Assembly (NCBI GenBank): GCA_021495925.1 | Contig: JAKEKT010000010.1 | Location: 372,001-436,000, forward strand | DNA length: 64,000 nucleotides | From: Diplodia intermedia | Taxonomy: Eukaryota > Ascomycota > Dothideomycetes > Botryosphaeriales > Botryosphaeriaceae | Direction: 5' to 3' | Part shown: piece after piece, positions 1 through 12,483 of the stretch | How positions within the stretch are numbered: position 1 is the stretch's first letter | How the letters are laid out: every line of letters starts with the position of its first letter | Notes under the pieces: generated by a model | What the model was told of the DNA's origin: nothing | Seen by the model: the letters and a program-made list of their open reading frames with translations, nothing else | Database searches by the model: none | Program-made: the position numbers and the translations under genes

Positions 1-1531
1 CCCCACCACTAGTCAGTGCGACGTCCGACCTTCGCGCGACGTTTGTCAATCCTCCAGGAAATAAAAAAACAAGGCCTGGACTACGCTCGCCCCCGGCCGA
101 TGCCCACCCCAACACCGACATCAGCCGAAGATCCGCTAACCGGCCCTTGCACGCTCTCATCTCGGCGATGATGAAACGGCGCTCCCGCCTTCTAGACCGC
201 TAACAGGCACAAAAGCTAGGCGGCAGCCAAACGCAAGAGTCGTCGGAATCAGCAAATGTTGTTCACGAGTAGGGGCTGTGTATGTGGTTCTTCTCTCTAT
301 CTCTCTCTCTCTTTTTTTTTAAAAAAAAAAAAGAAAAGGAAAACGGGGCGAATCTAGTGAGGTTGTAAAAAGGTCAGAGCCAATATATGTTTCGGAGCTT
401 CCGGAGCTCCTTCCCGACTTTGCTCTTTGGGGAGAGTGCTGGGTAAATAGCACCACCCCCGGGACAGTCACGTTCTAAGTCATTCCGACGTCTGAAGTTG
501 AAGAAGCACCTACCTTTCTGTGCCGTCTCGCACCGGGAAGGCACGATAGGATGCTGATGAGGACCCACGCCCGTCGGTAATAATGCTGCCCTTTTCGCGG
601 CGAGAAGCAATGCGAAGCGTGCGCCACGAAAGCATAAAAAGAGGGCCGATTGGCCCCTACCACTTGCTTCCTTCGGCATGCAGCGGCCGCCACTCAATCA
701 GCACCAGCCACGGGCCTCATCAAGCCTCCAGCCTCACCTTTGCTTTCCGTGTCAGCAGAAAAATAAACCAGACCAAAACGATCGCCCAGGTGCGGCCGAA
801 GGGGGGCAATCAATGAAATTCACTTGACATGCCATGAGACGGAGACCAGGGGAGAACCTGGACTTTCTTTCCATCCTCGGCGCCACACACACCTAGGGAT
901 GGAGTCTCCACATTGCCCCTTCTGTGCTGGATGGCATTCTTGGACGATCATGCAGATTCTTATTACCGCCATCCCGGTGAAGTGGCAAACGGGAGAGCGC
1001 TGAGTGGAGCTGGGGATATGACGTATATTTCCTTGTCTGCCTGAAGCTTGGCGTGATCGTCGCCTCATCAGGGTTGTGTCTTCTCCCGGGGGAAGGCCGC
1101 CACAACAATATATCGTGTGTAGCATCCCAGAAAGAAAAATGGAAACGTGATGATGATGAGCTGGAGCGTGCGTAAAAAGAACAAAAATAGGGCGGGAGGA
1201 ACACCGGTTACTCGGCTGTCGTTTCCGTCCATCCCCCTAAACGATGTCGTCCAAAAATTGAACGCCGGAGAACAAGAAAAGAACGCCGACGCTTTCGTTT
1301 CGTTTTTCCAACAGCCATGACCCCAAAACTTTTGCTACACAGATCCAAGAGAAAAACGATGAGCCGTAGAAAAATCTTTGGCCTCTGACAGTCTGGGTAT
1401 CGTTGCCATGCCCTCTTCCCTCCTTCCACAGCAAGCGGCCGTCGTGAGATATGAGGGATACTAAAACACAGCATGAGAACAAAAAGGAAATCAACAGGTA
1501 TGGAGACCTCGCAACGGCTCCCCCTCGACTG
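1..1531. other. Non-coding stretch at the window edge
   Basis: No reading frame here carries a recognisable domain. The right part is expected to hold the 3' untranslated region of the minus-strand zinc-finger-like gene that stops at 1532. The short open frames on both strands have no family-like composition and look like chance. Apart from the CT/T/A tract near position 300 I see nothing further. Confidence 0.6.
291..332. repeat. CT tract followed by T run and A run
   Basis: A CT-dinucleotide tract (about 291-312) leads into a run of T and then about twelve A residues (321-332). The T-run/A-run junction is a simple AT palindrome. It lies in non-coding DNA downstream of the first minus-strand gene. 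It is low-complexity sequence with no evident function. Confidence 0.8.
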
Positions 1532-2693
1532 CTACCCTCTGTATCGAGGGTACCGCGGAATCCGTCTTCGTCGCTCATCATAGCGAGGCCCCTCGGTCGT
1601 ATGCGTCGGGCCTCCCGGCTCAGAACGAGACACGGACAGGCTGTTGTGGCTATTCAGCTCCTTGTACTCGGCGTCGTCGATGATGCGCTTCTGCCACAGG
1701 TAGCGGAACAGCTTGAAGTCGGGCCGCGACGTGGCCAGCGTCGCGCCCATGCGAACGTGGGCGGCGAGGTGGCTCATCCGCGCCTCCCACGCGGCGCCGC
1801 CGTCGGCGCCTTCGAAGCCCCAATCGCACAGCGGGCACGTCACCGAGCGCGGCGGCGCGTTGCCGTGGAAGTGGCTGAGGTTGTGCAGCCGCCAGTCGGC
1901 CTCGTCGGGGGTCCAGAAGCAGCAGCCGAGGAAGTTGAAGGTGCACTCGTACACGGGCGTGGTGCTGGCCTGCGGCTGCACCAGCACGCCGTCGGCGTCG
2001 GGCTCCAGCAGGCGCACGCCCTGCACGATCTTGCCGTACTCGGTGTCGACGGACGACTCGGCGCACGAGGTGCTGCGGTCGTCGTAGACGAGCGAGGGCG
2101 GGCCGCCGGCGCGCGACGACGACGAGTAGGGCGAGGCCGAGGCGAGCGTCGACGGGGCGCGGTTGTGGACGTGTGGGGGCGGTGCTGCCGGCTGCGACGG
2201 CGCCATGGAGCTCTTGCTGAGGGAGATGGAGGTGGCGTACGGGTATTGGTGGTCGACGACGGCGCCCTGGGCGGCGAAGCCCGAGAAGGACGGGCTGTGG
2301 GAAGGCTGCGGCAAGGAGTAATTGGTAGCGATGCGCTCCGTGAATCCGGCGTTGTTCTCCTGCCATGCGTCGATTGGGGGCCGGTACGACCGCGCACCGT
2401 CCTGCAGAAAGGCATCCAGTGACGGTCCGCGGTGCTGGGCGGCGTCGGATCGGCGTCGCTGCGACGAGGCTGATGCGGCGCTGGATGCCACAGTGCCGCT
2501 GGAAGCGGGGCCGCTGAACATGTAGCTCACTGTTTTGCGTCTCTCAGCCTTACGTCGCTGGGCGAATCAGCACGGGAGTGCTTACTTGTTTCGGTGACCG
2601 CCTGAATCCTTCCCCAGGGCGGCGCGGGAGGTTGCTGGTGAAGGGCTGCGACGATCGGCGGCGGTGCAGTCTGCCAAAAAGCGTGTCGCGCAT
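1532..2693 (-). CDS. Zinc-finger-like protein, function unknown
   Basis: I do not recognise a named orthologue. The proposed model has exon 1 at 2693-2586 and exon 2 at 2548-1532, giving 374 residues. A 37-nt intron joins them in phase 0 and contains a CTGAT branch-like element. If that intron is rejected, the coding region would begin at the ATG at 2521. The first half is rich in Ser, Ala, Pro and Arg and is predicted disordered. The second half has cysteine/histidine clusters: one starting YECTFNF, then a CPLC pair followed about 19 residues later by H-x3-H, which is C2H2-like. The C-terminus is basic and Arg-rich. A nuclear or regulatory role is possible but is only inference. The 37-nt intron is at the short end for fungi, so the start is the least certain part. 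Confidence 0.6.
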
Positions 2694-4191
2694 TGAGCGA
2701 GCGGTCGTCGCGGATGGGCGGTGCTGGCTGCGCGCTGGAGCGATGGGGGTATGGCCGGGAACCGGCACTCCGCGAGTCTGCTTTATACGGCGTTCACATG
2801 GCCAGCGAGTGCGAGACGGCTGTGACTGGGAGAATGCGGCTCTGCGACCGGCATGCTGGAAGAGCGGTGCCGTTGGCTTGACGCAACCCGCTTGGGGACG
2901 CGCTGCTTTTCCCCGCTTCTGACGATCGCGCGCATGGGTCTTGATGAATCACAGCCTGTCCAGACGCGAGCGCCGGCCACGCTTGCGGCATCCTTCCGTC
3001 TTTTGGATTCGGCCGAGTCATATCTCATGATGGTTGAAGTACACCAGCATGCCGTAGCTCCCGCGCTGCATCTCCTTATCAGGGGAATGTGAAATGTCGG
3101 TGACAGGCCCTGCTTGTGGGGTGTCTCTCGCACCCCAACTCCTGCCTGCCCGAGACGCGACCTACTCCTTTCGCGAGCCCCACGTCGTTCCCGCCAGCCT
3201 GACGGAACCCAATTGGACAGGTTTGGCGACCGTCAGGAACGGCCCCTCCATCATTGCGTGCAGGTGCCACCGTGCTGACAACCTCACGGTTCGTACGGCG
3301 TGATGCAGTGCCACCATGTTCACACGGCGAGGGAAGACTTGGAAGCTTGATGATCATGACTTTCAAAGGTGCCAACGGCCAAGCTTACCGCTGCGCACTA
3401 TGCAACTAAATGGAGAGACCGTCAAGTAATGTACACAGAACCTCTCCACCACTGATCCCGCTTCCGCGTGCAATTATGTATGAAAAAACAACCGAGTGAC
3501 CTCTGCAGGACGCGTGCGTAAAAGAACCAAGACAGACAAGCTTGAGAAATGATATGCAGGAGCGAAGCATTAGAAAAGAGCATTTGCGTGACAGAGCAGA
3601 GCAGACCGCCGCTAGGAAGACAAGACGCAACGTTCCGCAGCACTAAGCGGGAATATGCGACCCTTTGCTCCAACAGGGAACCAACCGGCAGAGCAAAAAG
3701 AGAGTCGTGGAAAGAGACTCGCGAGTATGATGATCGGACTAACGCCACGCTGACGGAAGAACTTGGAGAGCTTTATCAAACCCAGAACAGACCCATGCGC
3801 ATGACAAACGCCCGCAGACAAGCAGCAGCTGTGCGCGACAAACAGCAAGCCATGGCGACTCGAAACCCATATTTCGCCATTCCTTTCCCCCCGCCGTCTC
3901 GCCGGAAAGCAGGACTATACCCAAGATGAACAAAGAACATGAGCCTGGCAGGCAACAACTCCAGGCCACCCAAAGCAGACGCATCGGCGCGTGTCCATGC
4001 CTCGGGCTGCAGGCTTAGGGGTATAAGATATCAAGGTCAGCCTGGAAGAACAGCATCGCCTCCGCTGTTCTGTTCGCGTCGAAGCCGCCCCTCTTTGCGC
4101 TCCAACTCCGTTCTTCCGAATCCATAATCGTCACATCGTCTCGGTCGAGCCCATTAAGACGCTGGCATCGTCATCATCCCCGCTACATGCC
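2694..4191. other. Intergenic, 1.5 kb
   Basis: This lies between the start of the zinc-finger-like gene and the end of ptaB, both on the minus strand. It should hold the promoter and leader of the former and the 3' UTR of the latter. The short frames on either strand show no conserved motif. Confidence 0.6.
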
Positions 4192-5746
4192 TCAACCAGG
4201 ATTGCCCTTGATCCGCTTGTTGTTGTTCGCCATTCTGGGACTCGGTTTGACCTTTGCCGTTGGTGCACCGTCGTGGCCATCATCGCCATCACCCATGTTT
4301 TTGGCTGTGCTGCGTCGTCGCTTGTTACTCACGTTCGGACTAGTGTTGGCACTCGCGGCTGCGCTGCTACTCGTCCCCTGCTGGCTGTGTTGAGCCACAA
4401 GGTTGGGTGCTTGCATGTGTGCTTGTGCTGGCGAGGGCGTATGGGTCTGTCCGACGAGGTGCGGTGACCCGTTGATGGCAGGATTCAAGCCGCCAGGGAA
4501 TTGCTGGAAGTTGGCTATGTGCGGAGACATGAACTGTGGATTGGGAGGATGTGGTTGGACATTGGGATTGCCGCCGCCCATGTTCTGCGGTGTCCTGGCT
4601 CCTGGTGCGCTGTTCGGGGTGGGCGCTCCGGGCGGGAGGTTTATCTGAGGTTGACCCGGTACGCCTTGCTGTTGTGGTGGTGGCCCCTGTTGATGTTGAT
4701 TTGGCTGCATTGGAATACCCGGGGCCATGCCTCCCTGGTTCTGCTGCTGAGTGTTGAGATTGGCAACCAGGCTATTCATAGCCTGAGAAGGAGTATGGTC
4801 CGGGTTCGAGTGGTAGTGAGCGAACAGTTCCTGCATGTTCGAAAGTGTCTCGCCAACCTGCCGACGGATCAGCTCCAAGGTCCATGGCTGCACCAGCACT
4901 AGCCGTACCTACCTCGAGGAACTGGAGCACCGGGTCTGTGACACCCCAAGTTGACACCGGTGCTTCCGGAAGCTCCGAGAAAAGCATTGTAGGCTCGGCA
5001 TTCTGCATGCGTGGGTTCCTCTGGTTGGGAGGATTCTTCTTGCTCATCTTGGGCGACATGTTTTGCTGGGGCGATCGCAGCTGGAAAAGGCCTTCCAACG
5101 CGCTCCGCGGCAGGAACTGCTGGTGATCGTGCGTCTCGAAAATGAGCAGGTTGATCTTGTCCTCGCGATCAAACATCGCGCTGAGCTTTCCATTTTGCAC
5201 CACCTATAGGCTGATTAGCTGCTGTTCAGAAGGGGTGCGTGTGACCCAAACTTACCTGCGTTCCGTTCTTGAACCAATAAATGAACTTCGCCCGGTTACT
5301 TTCCACGTAATGACAGTTGTTTCCAAATTCTTTTTCCGTAATACCATCCATGGTGAGCTGGATGTTTTGGACACCGCTCTGGAATTGCGTGTAGTAGTAA
5401 CGAGGTAATGCGGGGTTGCAAATTTCGAAGTTCTTGGACTTCTGGGCGTGAGGCGCGTAGTCCAGCAACGTCTGCTTGAAGATACCATCTTCAGAGAAGA
5501 ACCGCGCAACAAACGTTTTCCAATGGGTGATGTCATTTTGCTGCCGATCCGCCTGGGAATTGTCAGTTGAGAAGCAAGAGCACATACGGCGGTACTTACA
5601 GAGAAGCGGCTGAGGTTGTCGGCCAAGTTGAGCAGCTTGAGGATAGTGATGCCGTACATCCTATTTTGCGCCTGAGCATGGACCTGAGCCGCTTGAGCCT
5701 GGGCCCGCTGTTGCATCATCTGCTGTTGGGCCATTTGCTGGCGTTG

Positions 5747-5777
<31 letters not shown>

Positions 5778-6810
5778 ATTGCCTGCTGCTGATTTTGAGG
5801 CGGTTGCTGCTGCGGCTGTTGCTGCGGCTGTTGCGGCTGTGGTGGCTGTTGTTGCGGCGGCTGCGGCTGTTGCGGCTGCGGCTGCGGCTGTTGCTGAGGA
5901 GGGGGACCTGGGGGAGGCGGGCCCTGTTGTACAGGCGTCGGGGCCTGTGCCGGCGGTGGAGGCTGAGGTTGTGATTGAGTCTGCTGCGGTGTGTGATGCT
6001 GGCTAGGTGGTGCAGGAGAAGAGTGCGCTTCATGTCCAGGGGGCATCCCCGGGGGTTGAGGCCTCATCTGCCCCGGCTGCCCTGGCGGCGGCTGTTGATT
6101 TTGCGGTCCACCTTGACCGGGGTTGCTCTGCTGCGAAGCGGCATGCTGCATGGCCGTGTGGTGTTGAGCCATGAGCTGCTGCTGCTGAGCCTGCTGCTGA
6201 GCCTGCTGTTGCGCAGCATGCTGCTGCTGCTGCATTTGGTTCTGACTAAGCTGCGCACGTATATGCGGCGGCAGGTTGACTTGGAGACCCTGCGGGTTGC
6301 CCTGCATTGCAGCCATTTGCTGCGGGGTCATTCCCTGGTTCCCGCCATGTGGGAACCCCATCATTCCATTCTGTTGTTGCTGTTGCATCATCTGCTGGTG
6401 CTGCTGCTGCTGGCGCAGCATTGCCTGGCGCTGTTGGGCCTGCATGGCAAGCGCGGGGTTTTGCGCAACTGTGTGCTTTGGGATCAGTCCGTGAAACGGA
6501 TTGGAATGGATTGGGGACGTGACTTACACATTTGTTGCTGTTGCTGTTGGAACATATGGGCTTGGGGAGTAAGGTGCGACAGCGCGTGTGCACTCGGACC
6601 CGGACCGCCCATCCCTGGCTGCATGCCCATCATCGGCCCAGCTTGAGAAACATGAGGACCGTTCGGACCAGAGACTCCCGGATGCATTTGCATTGGCTGT
6701 CCCATAGGCTGACCAGGGTTCGGTCCTGGCCCAGGGCCCATGGGGTGACCATGTGGGATGCCGGGCTGCTGGATAGCACCAGGATGATGAGGATATGCGC
6801 TAGCCATCAT
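4192..6810 (-). CDS. ptaB: LIM-domain-binding transcriptional co-regulator, PtaB type
   Basis: Five exons (6810-6528, 6468-5600, 5552-5256, 5203-4913, 4857-4192) join to an 801-residue protein. The N-terminal third is Met/Pro/Gly/Gln-rich with long polyglutamine runs. The central part, from about RMYGITILKLLNLAD through HWKTFVARFFSEDG and YYYTQFQSGVQNIQL to FEIHDHQQFLPR-type sequence, matches the LIM-binding (Ldb/Chip) domain. The C-terminal third is Asn/Gln/Pro-rich and ends in basic, nuclear-localisation-like clusters (NKRRRS, NNNKRIK). In Aspergillus, PtaB works with SomA in a nuclear complex that controls adhesion, biofilm and conidiation; the yeast relative is Mfg1. The last intron (4858-4912, 55 nt) is needed to keep frame: without it the frame stops at 4772. 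The upstream region is unusually long (2.07 kb), which suits a developmental regulator. Family assignment is firm; the symbol rests on remembered similarity. Confidence 0.85.
5751..5777. repeat. TGC trinucleotide repeat, 9 copies, coding polyglutamine
   Basis: Nine perfect TGC units on the plus strand read as CAG-type glutamine codons of ptaB on the minus strand, inside a longer interrupted glutamine tract. Perfect trinucleotide tracts in polyglutamine regulators are prone to length change between isolates. Confidence 0.9.
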
Positions 6811-8881
6811 CTTGAACCTTAGAGACTACAGATCGACAGGCAGCGATCTGTCTCCCGGGGCCCCAGGAGAGCGAACTCCCAGCCGAACGGGGCCTTCCGC
6901 AAGAAGCCCTGTCTCGGACCCTGCGCGAGAGGAGCGCGCGCTTGTAGAGCAGATGAGGATATAGGCACGATGAGCCTGTGCTCACGCTGACCAAGACGGT
7001 ATCCACGTATGTGATAGCGGTCGCGTGAAGTAGAGTGGGTCCGGGGTGTGGGGTATACTGGCGCGACGCACGACTGACAACAACACGCGCAGAGTGTGCC
7101 AACTGTGGGCGCGTGTCGGTGGGCGAGAGCGTGTTTTTGCCGCCAAAAGAGGTGTCGTGAGTAGTGTCAGGGTATCACGGCGCAGCGGCAAGTGCCGGGG
7201 CTGACTTGCGATCGGAGTCAGCAGGTGACTGCTGCAACGGACCCCAATGCGCAACGGCTAGCGACGCGCAAGAGGATGTCGCTGACGCTATTCTCGGGCT
7301 TTGTGAAGATGTTGCAGGCGGGCAACACGTCGGGAGGCGCGCGTGCGCAGACGGGAGGTTGGGCGCGCGCAGGGCACGAACGAGCGTGATTGCAGAGCGC
7401 AATGGATGCGAGGTGCCGGATCACAGAGTGATAAGGGACAGCGACGCCATATCAAGGCGGTCCGGGGGGGTCGCAGGAGCCGGTTTGGGGACGATGCGGT
7501 CGGGGAGATGATGGGCTGGTCGAGTTGTGGTGTCGAACGTTGGCAGCAGTCCCGGGGCGGTCGCGGTCGCCCCCAAGGCGGCTTAGCGGATTAGCGCCGA
7601 GAAGGTTTCTCCGAGCCCTGCTTTAAGCTTCGCGCCAGCCATGTGCTTCCCGCTCCTCGCCCGCCAGACGCGCAGTGTACTCCGCAGGATCCTGCCAGGA
7701 GCGTGGCTGCAGAGGCACTCGAGGTATGCGTGCCGAGTGTCTTGCTGGCCTCTCCGTTGCGTCGTACGGAGATGATTGCCCCAACGCCAACATGCCAAGG
7801 ATATCCTGACACCGCTCCAACGGTACCGACCAACCCAACGCAAGCACAAATCTATTCTTCTTGGCTCTTCCCAATCATTCCATCACGTCGGCAATCTTCA
7901 AAGCTAGCCGTGAACAAAGAATACCATTTTAGGCGGACGATGAGGGTGACATCTTGGTGCACCTTCCTGTCGTCATTCCGTAGATAGATACCCTGCGTAC
8001 ATTCAAGTTGACGGACTTTGGCTGTCTACCGTAGAGACAAAACTACCCCGACTCAGCGCCGTTATTTCTCCACGATCTGTTCAATAATGCTTCATGTCCA
8101 TGTCGGATCAAAACTCTGCCATGCTTCCGCGCTCTAGGCAATGGCTTGCTCCGAAAGCATCGTCTGCTACACTGCCTTCTTCTCGCTGGTGAAATCCTAA
8201 GGTGGGCGGCCAGACATGTGAAATAATCACATACTTCTGCCGAACAAACATTGTAGGAGTCACGTATTGTGATATTGGCCTATCGTGAGTGAGTGGACCT
8301 TTGAGCTTTGTCGTTTATCAGACTAATTCAGAGACGAAGCAAAAACGATGGCTCTTTAGAAGTGGCATGTGCTGAGACCAGCGGTTATTGCACCAGAATG
8401 CCCCACGTTGCTCGTCCAGTACCACAAGATGACGATAGATATAAATAGAAAGGCAGTTGGAGCGTTGTTCAGAACGTGGATGCACGGAGATGAGTGGTCG
8501 CAAGCGCGTCCGGATGCGAGGAATTGACACGACCAACTACGTTGCCGTAGCAAGCAAAGGCTGACGCTACATCGCTATCTGTGCAGCCGCTGGTGATGCA
8601 GAAGGGCACTTCCGCACATGTGGCCGCGCGGACTGTCTTCTGCACCCCAAGCAGTTGCGGCCTGACGGATCGGGCGCCTATCGCGGGGCTTCGTTAATCC
8701 CAGACCGCTGCCCCGTGCTCGTCACCTGGACCTCCAACCCAACCTCGAGCTGCCAAGCTGCATAGCACGCCCGCCTCCACACCCCAGCTCCGATCGCAGG
8801 CCGTCTGCGTCCCGACCGACCTCTCCAAGCCGCCGCAGCTCCCGATACCCTCCAACTCTCCCATTTCCCCCACCAGCAGCC
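6811..8881. other. Long divergent intergenic region, ptaB / VMA2
   Basis: This 2.07 kb gap separates two divergently transcribed genes and must carry both promoters. Both flanking starts are well supported. The part next to ptaB is G-rich on the plus strand (about 7150-7600). No frame shows domain-like sequence. An unannotated 5' UTR intron or upstream ORF of ptaB could sit here but cannot be shown. Confidence 0.6.
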
Positions 8882-10802
8882 ATGGCGCCCGCCCCGGTCG
8901 ATCCCCGCATGATGTCGGTCAAGCCGAGGATTCGTTACAACACCATCGGCGGTGTTAACGGTCCATTGGTCATCCTCGAGAATGTCCGTTTTAACCTTCC
9001 TATACTTTGCTTGGGGCTGCAGCTCATACGCGGGGAACATAGGTCAAGTTCCCGAAGTACAACGAGATCGTCTCTCTGACGCTGCCGGATGGCACTGAGC
9101 GGTCTGGTCAGGTTCTGGAAGCTAGAGGTAGGACATAAGCCCAGACGGACGGAAGAATGTTGGCTGATCACTTGCGCCTGTAGGCAACCGCGCCGTCGTC
9201 CAGGTATGCGGCTAGATCCTGCTCGTCAACCTGTGTCGCTAACAAAGTGAAGGTCTTCGAGGGTACGTCTGGCATCGATGTCAAGAAGGTAGGCGCAACT
9301 TTCGGCCCACCAGCAGGATTTCCCGACTGATAAATGCAGACCAAAGTCGAGTTCTCCGGACACAGCTTGAAGCTCGGCGTCTCCGAGGACATGCTGGGTC
9401 GCATCTTCGATGGTTCGGGCCGCGCAATCGACAAGGGCCCTAAGGTGCTGGCGGAGGACTACCTCGACATCAACGGCAGCCCCATCAACCCCTACTCCCG
9501 TGTATGTACTCCACACTTGCACTTCGCTGAAGGCAATGCTGACCAGACGAAAAGGTCTACCCTGAAGAGATGATTTCGACCGGTATCTCCGCCATCGACA
9601 CCATGAACTCGATTGCTCGTGGACAGAAGATTCCGATTTTCTCCGCCGCCGGTCTTCCCCACAACGAAATTGCGGCGCAGATCTGCAGACAGGCTAGTTT
9701 GGTCAAGCCGACGAAGGGCATCCACGACGATCACGAGGATAACTTCTCCATCGTTTTCGGTGCTATGGGTGTGAACTTGGAGACCAGCCGCTTTTTCACT
9801 CGCGACTTCGAGGAGAACGGCAGTATGGAGCGTGTCACGCTCTTCTTGAACTTGGCTAACGACCCTACGTAAGTGATGCGGGAGACCCGTTCGTGGACAA
9901 TGCTGACCAATGATAGTATCGAGCGTATCATCACGCCTCGTCTGGCTCTTACCACTGCCGAGTACTACGCCTACCAGCTCGAGAAGCACGTCCTGGTTAT
10001 CTTGACCGATCTCTCCTCATACTGTGATGCGCTGCGTGAGGTTTCGGCCGCCCGTGAAGAAGTGCCCGGCCGTCGTGGTTACCCTGGTTACATGTACACG
10101 GACTTGTCCACCATCTATGAGCGTGCTGGACGTGTGGAGGGCAGGAACGGCTCCATCACCCAGATCCCCATTCTCACTATGCCCAACGATGGTCAGTGCA
10201 TCACATCGTCGAGCTTGAGCTAAAGACTGACAATGCGTGTTCTAGATATCACTCACCCCATTCCCGATCTGACTGGCTACATTACGGAGGGCCAGATCTT
10301 CGTTGACCGTCAACTAGACAACAAGGGTATCTACCCGCCGATCAACGTGCTGCCCTCCCTTTCGCGTCTCATGAAGTCTGCTATTGGCGAGAAGCACACT
10401 CGCAAGGACCACGGTGATGTTTCCAACCAGATGTACGCGAAGTACGCCATTGGCCGTGATGCCGCGGCCATGAAGGCAGTTGTTGGTGAGGAAGCCCTGT
10501 CTTCCGAGGATAAGCTGTCCCTCGAGTTTCTTGACAAGTTCGAGAGAACTTTCATCTCTCAGTCGCCCTACGAGTCGCGCACCATCTTCGAGTCCCTCGA
10601 TCTCGCCTGGTCGCTGCTCCGTATCTTCCCCAAGGATCTGCTCAACCGTATCCCTGCCAAGGTTCTCGACGAGTTCTACCAGCGTCGCGCTGAGGAGAGG
10701 AAGCAGCGCCGCGGCAACAAGGACACCAGGGATAACGAGGCTGGAGCTGAGGAGCAGCAGCAACAGCAGCAGAGCGGTGAGGGCAACCTGGTTGACGTGT
10801 AG
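8882..10802 (+). CDS. VMA2: V-type H+-ATPase subunit B
   Basis: Eight exons (8882-8983, 9043-9127, 9184-9203, 9253-9288, 9340-9501, 9555-9868, 9917-10191, 10246-10802) give 516 residues, the normal size. Subunit B is the non-catalytic nucleotide-binding subunit of the V1 head, alternating with subunit A, and powers proton pumping into the vacuole. The sequence shows the B-type signature SAAGLPHNEIAAQICRQA, which replaces the Walker A P-loop of catalytic subunits, followed by FFTRDFEENGSMERV, LTTAEYYAYQ and the conserved core [20 protein letters not shown]. The C-terminus carries a short Glu/Gln-rich tail ending GEGNLVDV. Exons 3 (20 nt) and 4 (36 nt) are very small, but every junction restores the family sequence. 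The downstream neighbour ATP5 is convergent, so the two share a tail-to-tail gap. Confidence 0.97.
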
Positions 10803-11443
10803 ATCCTGACGATTGGAAACTGTTGAGTGGGGCGGAGCGCAAACAATTTGATGTGTAGAGTACGGAGGGGTTATGCATTTCTTTCTTTTGCTTGAATGGG
10901 GCGGTAGTTACCGCTTTAACGATTGTTGATGTGTGATAGAAGTTAACAAAACGTGCATCATTGCATTTCACTTCTGGCGCAAAATCGTGCTCTTGATCAA
11001 CACTACTAATAGCGCACTGGTGTAAATGCACATGCCTGCGCCATGGCATTGACGTCATTCGCCTGCAGTTTTACACTAGGTGGTGGTATACAAAAGCACC
11101 CAGATGTGGGCTTCAGCTACCCCTGTTCTGAATGAGAGTATAGTTCCCACTAAAACAGGTGTAGAGGGGTGTTGTTTCACAACACGCCGTGGAACTAGCA
11201 TTGGTCGTCACGCATCCGGCATCGGTGAAGATATTGAAAGCTCCGATTCTACGCTTCTTGAACGGCAGAAAGGGGACGCATTGCGGCAAACGAGATTCTC
11301 TCGGCTACGTTCACAAACCTAGCTAAATAGGTATACAAGATGGGGTTCGTCCTTTCTTCACGTCTCTTTCGAAAATCGCGTTCCATTGTGCGACATCGGA
11401 GAGCCGGCGGGGTGTATTGCAAAGTGCAGGAGAGAGAAATTAT
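10803..11443. other. Convergent 3' intergenic, VMA2 / ATP5
   Basis: This tail-to-tail spacer of 641 bp holds the 3' UTRs of VMA2 and ATP5. I see no further gene. Confidence 0.65.
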
Positions 11444-12483
11444 TTACAGCTGGTCGTTGAGGAGCTTGTTCATGCGGGCCAGCTTGGCGGCGACACTGAG
11501 GTCGATGGTCCTGTCGCCAATCTCGACGACGAGACCACCGCGGATGTCGGGGTTGACCTGCGCATCATTAATTAGGCCCGAATGGGTATGGATGTGAGGT
11601 TCTGGTTGCGGAGCATCGACGCACCTTGGGGACGACCTTGAGCTTCTTGCCCTGGGCGTAGGGGGATTTGGAGACAGCGGCCTCGAGGCGGTTGAGGACC
11701 TTGTTGTCAAGCGGCTGCAAAGCCCGAGTCAGCCATTACATGTACGTGCATGAAAGTCCCGGTCTTTTTCATCCGGATAGATGTACCTGAGCGCTGGTGA
11801 TGTTGAGCTCGATCTCGCCACGGGAGGCGCTCATGAGCTGGGCGAACTTCTCGGTGACGGGCTGGAGCAGGCCAAGCCTGTTGTTCTCAGCAAGAGTGTC
11901 GAGGAAGTTCTTGACGACGCCCTCCTTGTCCGCGGCACCGACGATCTTGGACAGCTCGGCGACGATCTGCTTCTTGTCGGACACGGTCAGGGTCGGGGCG
12001 GCCAGGACCTCGGTGAGCTTCGGGTCCTTCTTGAAGACGTTGGCCAGGGTCTCGAGGGCCTTGGAGACGGGCTCGAGGGCGGAGCTCTTGGCGGCGGCGG
12101 TGTACTGTTGGGTTTGCGATGATGGCGCCGTCAGCGAAAAGTGCAATTCTTAGACTCTATGCCTCCCTTGTGTCCTGCGCCGATGCCCATGCCGCGATTT
12201 TCCTGCATGCCCTCAACCAGCTCCACCACGCCAATTCGTGGCCGGGCCATCTCGGCGAACGGCCAATTCCTCGCAATTGCCTCGGGTGGGGGCGCGGGGG
12301 ACGTACCAGAGCGCTGGCATAGGTGCCATCAACGCCGTACAGGGCGACGGGCGGCTTGACGGACTTGGTGTCGGCAGCTTGGGCGTAGCTCCTCGTAGCG
12401 ACGACGCGAGGAGCAACAGCAGGGCGCGCAACGCGGGGAGCGGCGGTGCGCGCAGCGCGAGAGAGAGCCCGGGCGGAGAACAT
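11444..12483 (-). CDS. ATP5: Mitochondrial ATP synthase subunit 5 (OSCP)
   Basis: Four exons (12483-12307, 12104-11787, 11714-11625, 11557-11444) encode 232 residues. OSCP sits on top of the F1 head and links it to the peripheral stalk of mitochondrial ATP synthase. The first about 35 residues (MFSARALSRAARTAAPR and on) are rich in Arg, Ala and Ser with no acidic residue, a typical matrix-targeting presequence. The mature part shows the OSCP pattern, with ALYGVDGTYASALYTAA at the N-terminus, FLDTLAENNRL in the middle and VNPDIRGGLVVEIGDRTIDL near the end. The first intron is long for this window (202 nt). The ATG at 12483 was preferred over the longer upstream open frame because it begins the presequence directly. 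Confidence 0.96.

Noticed and set aside
1451..2422. 323-codon plus-strand frame
   Set aside because: It is antisense to the zinc-finger-like gene, has low-complexity Arg/Ala/Gly/Val content, and arises from GC-rich codon bias.
4858..4912. Frameshift in ptaB near 4.9 kb
   Set aside because: A 55-nt intron with a good donor, CTGAT branch point and CAG acceptor explains the frame change; no frameshift needed.
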